The notes beneath the pieces are model-generated. The model saw only the letters and a program-made list of their open reading frames with translations. It searched no databases and had not been told where the DNA came from. A stretch of 64,000 bases of DNA from Lacihabitans soyangensis (lineage in GTDB: Bacteria; Bacteroidota; Bacteroidia; Cytophagales; Spirosomataceae), in contig NZ_RJUF01000198.1 of NCBI RefSeq assembly GCF_024343775.1, forward strand, positions 1-64,000. The letters are read 5' to 3'. Below are positions 8,974-17,900 of the stretch, piece after piece; the first letter of the stretch is position 1, and each line of letters begins with the position of its first letter. Position numbers and translations under genes: made by a program.

Positions 8974-11900
8974 TTATCTTTTAACTGTTATGAAGTTTAC
9001 ATACGGCATCCCTCCGAACAATCTTGGGTTTGTGCTGGAGATTACATAATAGTATGTACCATCTGGAACGTATTTATCTTCTTCAACTCTCACACCAGTG
9101 TTAGATGTTCCATCCCATCCGTTAGGGCTATTTACATCAGTTCCTTTTGGATAATCTTTGAAGTAGTTTTCTGTTTCGAAAACCAAATGACCCCATCTGT
9201 TATATATGTAAACCGAGATATTATCATCCTCTGTCAGTGTTATTTTGTTCTCTTTGTCTTTGATGACAAGTACATCGTTCTGACCATCGCCGTTTGGTGT
9301 TAGACCGTCATATACTATGACACTTACAGCCGAAGTATCCTCAATTGCTGGCACCAAAGTGATACCAGTAGGCTCGTTATCATTTCCAGGATTGCCGTCG
9401 TTGTTTTTGTCAGCTAGAGCTCCAGAGTTAGATTTATCAGATACCAATATCGTATCAGACAAGGCTGTTCCGCTAACGGTATTTAGATAGGTCTGTGCCT
9501 CAGAGTCATTATTAATGACTTTCACTTTGAATGTCAAAGTATCGGACTGACCTGCCGCAAGTGAACTTTGGTTAGCAATAAGCATAGTCTTAACCGTATC
9601 ACCGTCATATTTAGCATTTACTTTCAACGTGCTGCTATCATTAAGTGTTGGCACACCCATCAATACAAACTGTGTTTTGTTACTAAATACATCGGCCAAG
9701 TCATCTGTCAACTGAACGCTATCTAGTTTAGTAGTTCCAAAGTTTTTCACGATTACTTTGTAAGTCAATAAATAGCTTCCATCCGCACTTCCCAGAGTAT
9801 CAACTGACTTAGCTATACCCAGTGGAGTAATTGGTGTCAGATCAAGAAGACCTGTGAAGTCAATTACCGTAGGGTCTGAGTCATCAGTAGGATCACCAGA
9901 CAAATCATCATCTGGATTAAGACCTGTTACTGAGGCGTCTGATACTGAACCTCCATTGTAGTAACCTATAGCCAATGCAATGTTTTCATATTTCAATGTA
10001 TCAGCCATGCTCATGTCAACTCTTACCACCAAGCCAACTGACTTAGAGGTATAAAGTGGCAATGTACTTAAAGAATCTGCCAAGATATTTATTAATTCTC
10101 CTTTACCTGTGTAGTTGGCATTAGCTACTAAACCAGTTTCAGGGTCTTTGATATAAACAGAGTCAATGATGACTTTGTCTCCGAAGGTATAAGCCAGGTT
10201 GTCTTGCAGTTGAACTTTCGTAAACGGCACGATACCGTAGTTTTTCAATACAAAACCAAACTCAATATCAAACACCTTTGGTCTGTTTGGTACCTTGGTG
10301 ATACCTACTAGGTTTTTAGCAAGACCAATAACTTCATCAAGAATATTATCGTTGAAGTTCAGAATGGTAGGATTAGAACCTGCTGGTGCTGGGTTTATTC
10401 CATCATTAGAAACATCTGAAACCACTTGTCCACTTGGACTAGTTGAGTTAACGGTTATGTTGTTTCTAAATGGTCCATTGTTGCTATTCAACTTAATATT
10501 AATTGTCCATCTTAAAGTATCGGTTTTACCAGCTGCTAAGCTGCTTGTGGCAGATTTGAGCAAGCAAGTGTTGGTTATACCGTTGAACGTTGTATCGGCA
10601 GCCAATGTACTTCCACTGTTTGTGAATGGTTTCACCACTACTTTCACCTCTGTAGGAGATGAGAAGGTATTGCTGAGTGTATCACAGATAGCCACATTGG
10701 TGAGAGCAAGGTTGCCACAATTTCTAACAATAGCCTGGTAAGTGATATTGTAAGTACCATCTTCCAGTTTTGTTTTATTTATTGAAGTAAGTGCTAGACC
10801 TACACAAGTATTGATCTCAGAGCCTTGATTTTGCGAACCAAATATCAACTGTGTTGGTGTGCTTCCTGGAATATTTGGATTAACACCAGAGTTAGATACA
10901 TCCGTAACTGTCGAGGTTGTTCCATTTGTAAGTGTTCCTGTTCCGTTGGCGATCGCCTGGTTCTGGAACTCTTTCTTGCCACCCGTTACTAAGTTAATAG
11001 TGAACATAATGGTATCTTGTTTACCAACTGCAAGCTTACTCGTTGGCAATGTCAGTCTGGTATCAGAAGTACCATTGAATGCATTGTTTGGAGCCAACAA
11101 GCTGGTTAGATTAAGCCCTGGAGTTCCGACCATTGTGAATGATGCTGGAGCACCGAAGTATTTAGATAGTGTATCTGTTACTATTACATTGCTCAAATCT
11201 AAAGAACCATTGTTTTTCACAATAGCTTGGAAGGTAACGTTGTAACTTCCGTTTGTTTGCTTAACTGTATCCTTAACAGCCAACACAATAGCTATACTTG
11301 GTGACTTGAACAGTTTAACCACTGTAGGATCAGCCAATGCTTTCACTACCACACTACCGTCATTAGAAACATCTGACACGTCTTGAGCAATACCGAAGGC
11401 TGTCATACCTACACCTTTAGCTATGGCATTGGTAGAATATGGTCCTTCCGTACCCATAGGCAGTAGATTTATGACAAACACAACGGTGTCTGTTTTACCT
11501 ACCGGTAATGTGCTGGAAAGTTTATTCAGAACAGCAATGTTAGAAGTTCCATTGTAGCTATCGTTACCCACCAAGGTGCTTGTAGCATTTGGAGTTGGTT
11601 TTTGTATTATGGTAAATGTAGTAGGACTTGGGAACATCGTGCTTAGGTTCTCATCCAACTCAACACCACTCAATGCCACATTACCACAGTTTTTAAGCAA
11701 TGCCGTAAACTTGATATTGAAGCTTCCATTAGATTGTCTGATCGTATCAGCTTTGAAAGCTGTAGCGATACATGTTTCTTGACAAGTTGTACATTCAATG
11801 GCGAAATCGTCTGAATTGTTGCTAGTGATTGGGTCATTCTGATCAGCAGAAACCTTGTTCACAACGTTATTCACATTGCCTGCTTTCGAGAGCTTGGCAG

Positions 11901-14900
11901 TGTAAGTGTAAGTATTGGTCGCACCCACTACAAGAGTAGGTATTACTATCTTCAGATTAGTACCCTCTGTCAATAAACCAGGGGTTCCTCCCTGTACAAC
12001 CAATCCCTCAGGTAACTCATTCATCACGACTACATTTGTAGCTGTAGCTGGACCATTATTTTTAACCTGAATGGTATAGATAACTTCGTCACCAATAACT
12101 ACACTTGTTTTGTTTCCAGAGATATTGACTTGAATATCGGCATCACCTGCTACTACATTACAGTTATCTATAGAAACAGTAATGGCTGATGATCCGCTAT
12201 AACAACCTGTTAACGTTTTCTCAAATACATAGTAAGTACCTGCTCCAACTGCATTGGTTGATGCTAACATCGCGGAGTTAGGATTATTTTCTACATGGTA
12301 CTCAAACACACCTCCAACCGTAACTGGAGAGCTGGTAACTTTAGAAACCAAGTTAACCGTAGTGGTTGGACAAGTATTTGTTGCTTGAGCAACAACTGTT
12401 GGTGCTGCAATAGAGCTACTCAAATTAACTTGAGTAACCGCCGAACTAATCGATCTACAGCCTCCAGCGTTCACGTATTGTACTGTGTACGAACCTGGCG
12501 TTTTAACCAATATACTTCTAGTAGTTGCACCATTGCTCCACATGTAAGTATTGGTACCGCTTACGCTTGCTGTCAACAATACCGAGTCTCCCAAACAAAT
12601 AATTGGAGATTTGTTAGTAGTAATAGTTGGCACTGCACTCACACCGTTGATAGTTACAACTTTCGAAGAAGTAGCCGCTTGGCATGGACCTGCATTGTCA
12701 GGATCATTGGTGGTCAATGTTAAAGTAACCGTACCATTTGTAATATCCTGAGCAGAGAAGAAGTATTTAGTAACTGGAGTTATTGAGTTTTCAAATGTTC
12801 CAGTTCCGTTGGTAGTCCATCTAGAAGAATTCGCAGCTCCACCTATAGATCCGTTCAGTGTAATGTAATCATTAGTTACACAATAGGTCTCATTTGCACC
12901 AGCTGAAGCTGTGGCTGGAGATGTGACACAATTTACAGGAGGCTCTTGGCAGACAACTATTCCTACATTTATTCTTGAACCTTCGCTGAAACAACCATTA
13001 CCAATTGAGGCAAATACGTAGTATGTACCAGTTGTGGCTATTGATGTAGGGTTAGCTACTACAGGTGATTCAGGAGTAGAACCTGATCTGTAAACGTAGG
13101 TTCCACCAACCGGTGCGGTACTTGTCACAGCAGTAGTAAGATCAACCGTAGTATTTGGACATACATTTACCAAGTCTCTAACGGTTGGTTTTGCTACTCC
13201 AGTACCTGTAACTACTACAGAAATAGAGTTAGACTGACCGCTTTCACAAATACCTGCATCACAAACTGCAAAATAAGTTGTCAAAGTAGTTGGACTGACA
13301 GATATAACTGTTCCTTCCATACCATTAGACCATTTAACAGTTCCAACACATCCAGCGGCTTCTAATGTTGTAGAACCACCTGAACATATAACCGTATTGT
13401 TACATGTAACTATTGGAGGAATTGGATTTCCAACTGTGATAGTAGCCGCACCTGAAACAGGACTTACACAGTTTCCAATAGTACAGGTGGTAGTATAAAC
13501 TGTTGTAACAACTGGGTTTATTGTTAAAGTAGTACCTGTGGCAGTCGTATTGTTATAATTCCAGGTTACTGTACCTTCACAACCAATGGCTGTCAATACA
13601 AGAGATTCTCCAAGACAAATTCTGTCGGCACTACATGTGATAACAGGTGCGTTCGGAATTGGAGAAACAGTAACCGAGATACTGTTTGATGATGGGCTAT
13701 CACAATTTTGATTTGCCGATCTACAAATGGCCGAATAAGTAGTATTTACCACCGGACTAACCGATATCTGACTAGTGGTCATACCATTAGACCAAAGAAT
13801 ATTTCCTGAGCAATTTGTTGCATTTAAAGTCACACCAGAGCCATTACATACTACTGTTCCGTTGCTCGTAATTACTGGTGCAGCTAGTGCTCCAACATTT
13901 ACGGTAACTGAGTTTGAAGCTGGACTGACACAAGTACCGGCAGTACATGTTGCACTGAAGGTCTGGGTAGTACTTACAGTCAAAGTCTGGGTAGTTCCTG
14001 TTTGACCATTTGACCAATTTACTGTTCCTGAACAACCAGTAGCTGTGAGGGTAACCGAACCAGCTTCGCAAAGCCCAGAAACACTTGAACTAACAACAGG
14101 AGCCGTTAAAGAACTATTAGATACATTGATAGTAACTGAAGATGTACCAATACAAGTACCAGAACCACAATTAGCTGTATAAGTGGTCGTTGCATTAGGA
14201 CTTACAGTGATGCTACTTGCAGTTGCACCTGTGCTCCAAACCAAGCCCGAAGCACAATTTGCCGCTGTAAGCGTCACTGCTGTTCCGCTACAAACATTGG
14301 TATTAGATGCTGTAATCGTAGGGTTAGTAGCCGTACCCACAGTTATAACCTGAATAGCTGTTCCAGCACAAGTTCCTGTTCCACAAGTAGCTGTATAAGT
14401 ACTTGTTTCGATAGGACTAACAGTAATGCTAGCAGTAGTTGCCCCCGTATTCCAAACCAGACCAGAGGCACAATTTGAAGCGGTAATGGTCACACTTTGA
14501 CCAGCACAAATGTTGCTGTTGCTTGCAACAAGTGTTGGAACATTCTGAGAAACTACATTTATTTCCTGACTTACCGATCTCAAACAAACACCCGTTCCGC
14601 AAGAAGCAGTGTATGTTGTATTGACTGTTGGATTCACCGTGATGGCGGCCGTAGTAGCACCATTGCTCCAGGTAAGACCTCCAGAGCACCCTGATGCCGT
14701 TAAGGTAGTGCTTTGTCCAGCACAAATAAATGCGTTAGATACCGAGATTACTGGAACCTGAGCATTCGAAACATTTACAGTTATACTCGCAAAGCCAGAG
14801 CATGAAGGTGTTCCACAAGACGCTGAATAAGTTGTAGTATTTGCTGGTATTACTGTTATAGAATTTCCAGTAGCTCCTGTGTTCCATGTTATAGTTGATG

Positions 14901-17900
14901 CACAATTGCTAGCTGTCAATACCACAGAAGTACCCGCACATACATTATTAGTTGAGGCTGCCAAGGTTGGTGCTTGACCCGAGCCTATGTTTATAACTTT
15001 AGAAGCTGTACCCACACAACCTTCAACCGTACAAGTTACAGAGTAAGTTGTTTGAGCAGTTGGCGATACATTTATTGAAACCGAAGTTGCCCCTGTGTTC
15101 CACAATAAAGTTCCAGTACAATTAGACGCAGTCAAGGTTACATTTCCACCAGCACAAACTGTTTCAGAAGAAGCCGTAATTGTTGGTGTTTGCGTAATAA
15201 CCGTGATAAGAACTGGCACCGAAGCTGGACTTACACAACCATTGATTGTACAAGTGGCCGAATAAGTAGTATTAACAGTTGGTCTTACAACCATTACGTT
15301 TCCGACAGAGCCATTTGACCAGTTGACAGTTCCCGTACAATTATGAGCTGTAAATACTAAACTATCGCCTGCACAAATTCTCTCTGCACCGCAAGTTACT
15401 ATTGGAGCAGCAGAGTTAGACGTAACATTAATTGCAATTGTCGCAAATCCACTACAGCCAGTTCCTGTTGCACAAGTTGCTGTGTAAGAAACAGACATTA
15501 TTGGGCTAATATTAAACGTACTTCCGGTACCCAAAGCCACTGAAGGATTTGAAGTCAGCGACCAAGTAATGGTGCCTGTACAGTTGCTAGCTGTTAATGT
15601 AATTGGCGTATTAGCACAAACATTGTTAGCAGATGCGGTAATGGTTGGTGTCATGCCAAGCCCTCCAACGTTTATCGCTTTTTGAACTGTAGCAGCACAA
15701 GTACCTGTTCCACAAGTTACTGAGAAGGTGGTGGTTACAGTAGGAGTTACTGCAATAGATAGCGTTGTTGCTCCATTTGACCATAATATACCTCCAGTAC
15801 AGTTACTTACAGTTAGAGTTACAGGCTCGCCTCCACAGGTATTGTCTTTAGAAGCCAATATTGTTGGTGTTTGTGATGTACCTACATTTATTATCAATGG
15901 AGTCGAAACAGCACTCACACATGATCCTACAGCACAAGTTGCTGTGTAGCTTGTGGTCACCAATGGAGAAACGGTTATAGATGCTCCAGTTTGACCAGTT
16001 GACCAAGTAACTAAACCTGTACACAAAGCGGCATTCAAATTAGTGCTCTGTCCAGAACAAATATTGGCATTAGATGCAGTCAGAACTGGTGCTACTGGGC
16101 TTCCAGTTAAGGTAATACTTACAGAATTAGAAACATTACTGATACAACTTAATGTACCGCAGGTGGCTGTATATGTTGTTACCGGAGCGGTAGGACTAAC
16201 TTGTATAGAAGAACCCAAAGTACCATTTGACCATGTAACTGTTCCAGTACAACCAGTGGCAGTCAATGTTACAGAACCACCAGCACAAACTGTACTAGAT
16301 GAAGCTGTAATCAATGGCGGAGCTATGGCATTTACAATTATTTGAATATTATTAGAATTTGGACTAAAACAAGTTCCTACTTGACAACGAGCATTGTATA
16401 TGGTTGTTATAGAAGGACTTACTGTAATGATATTTCCTGTCATACCGTTAGACCAAACTACTGTTCCATTACAGCCAATAGCAGATATAGAGACACTTTC
16501 TCCAGGGCAAATATAAGGGTTAGCACATGAAATCAAAGGAGTAGTAGGATTACAAGGTGCTTGAACGGTGATAGTATTGATATCATCATCGTCTTCGTTT
16601 CCTCCATTATTTGGTGTAGAGTCAGGATCCAATTGATCTGACTTGGTTACTTCTGCACTGTTTACTATGCTTCCAGAACCAGTAACAGTTGCCAAAATAT
16701 AAAACTCATCAGAAGAGCCTGCTATTATATTAGAGAAAGTTGCAGTGGCAGTACTTCCTGTAGCAAGGTTAACATCAGCACCTGTAACTGATACCAAAGT
16801 AAGGCCCGCAGGAAGAATATCTTTCACTTCAACATTGGTAGCATTATTTGGACCAGCATTAGAAACTCTAACGGTGTAAGTAATATTATCCCCTACAGAT
16901 GGAGACGAATTACTTACCAGTTTTTGCAAACTTAGGTCAGCCATTGGATTTGGAACAATAACATTGATAACCTCGTCGTCATCGTCGTCCTCGTTAATGG
17001 TTACTCCGTTTCCTGGTGTTGAGTCACTGTCTCTTTGATCTGCCGCTACAACTTCTGCCACATTAATGATGCTTCCAGAGCCTATTGCTCTAGCCGTATA
17101 AGTAAAGTATATTGTTTGACCCGAAAGTATCGAAGGGATTGTGGCTGTTAAGAGACCACTTGTATTTGTCAAAGTTGAACTAGATACAAATTGTAAACCA
17201 GAAGGTAGTCTATCTTCAATTCTCACGTTTGTTGCTAAATCAGGACCTGCGTTAGTTAACTGAATGGTGTAAACAATGTTATCATTTAAGTTCACAGTAC
17301 GTTTGTCAGCTGTTTTCAATAACGACAAGTCTATTGTTGTTGCACAGCTTTTGGCAACCACTGTCACCAATGTAGGATTGCTATAACATCCAGCACCAGA
17401 TTTCTCAAATAAGTAATAGTTTCCAGCACCAACCGCAAGTGGATTAGTCACCAACGGTGATGTAGGTAAGAATCCTGTATGCCATTCAAATACTCCACCT
17501 GGGGTGGTTGTACCGTTAATAATATGTGTATTCAGATTTGTGGTTTGACCCGTACAAACCTCCACCAAGTTTCCACAAGTTGGATTTTGTGGTCTTTGAT
17601 TCACAACCAATGCTACTGGTGTACGATCCGTAGGACAACCAGGAGCCACAGTGCTAAGTTGAGCATAATATACAGTGGTAGTAGTTGGGTATACCAATCG
17701 GTTCTGACCACTGTTTGTAGTAAACAATGGCGTGCCACCTGAAGGCACCAAGTACCAGTTTATAGAAACACCATTAGAAGAAGTTGCAACCAAATAAGTA
17801 GAATCTCCCGAACAAATATCACTGTCTAAAGCAGAAATACTGATGATGTCGGCACAACTTGGAAGGTAGAATCCAGCGTCAATAGTTTGATTGTACTGAC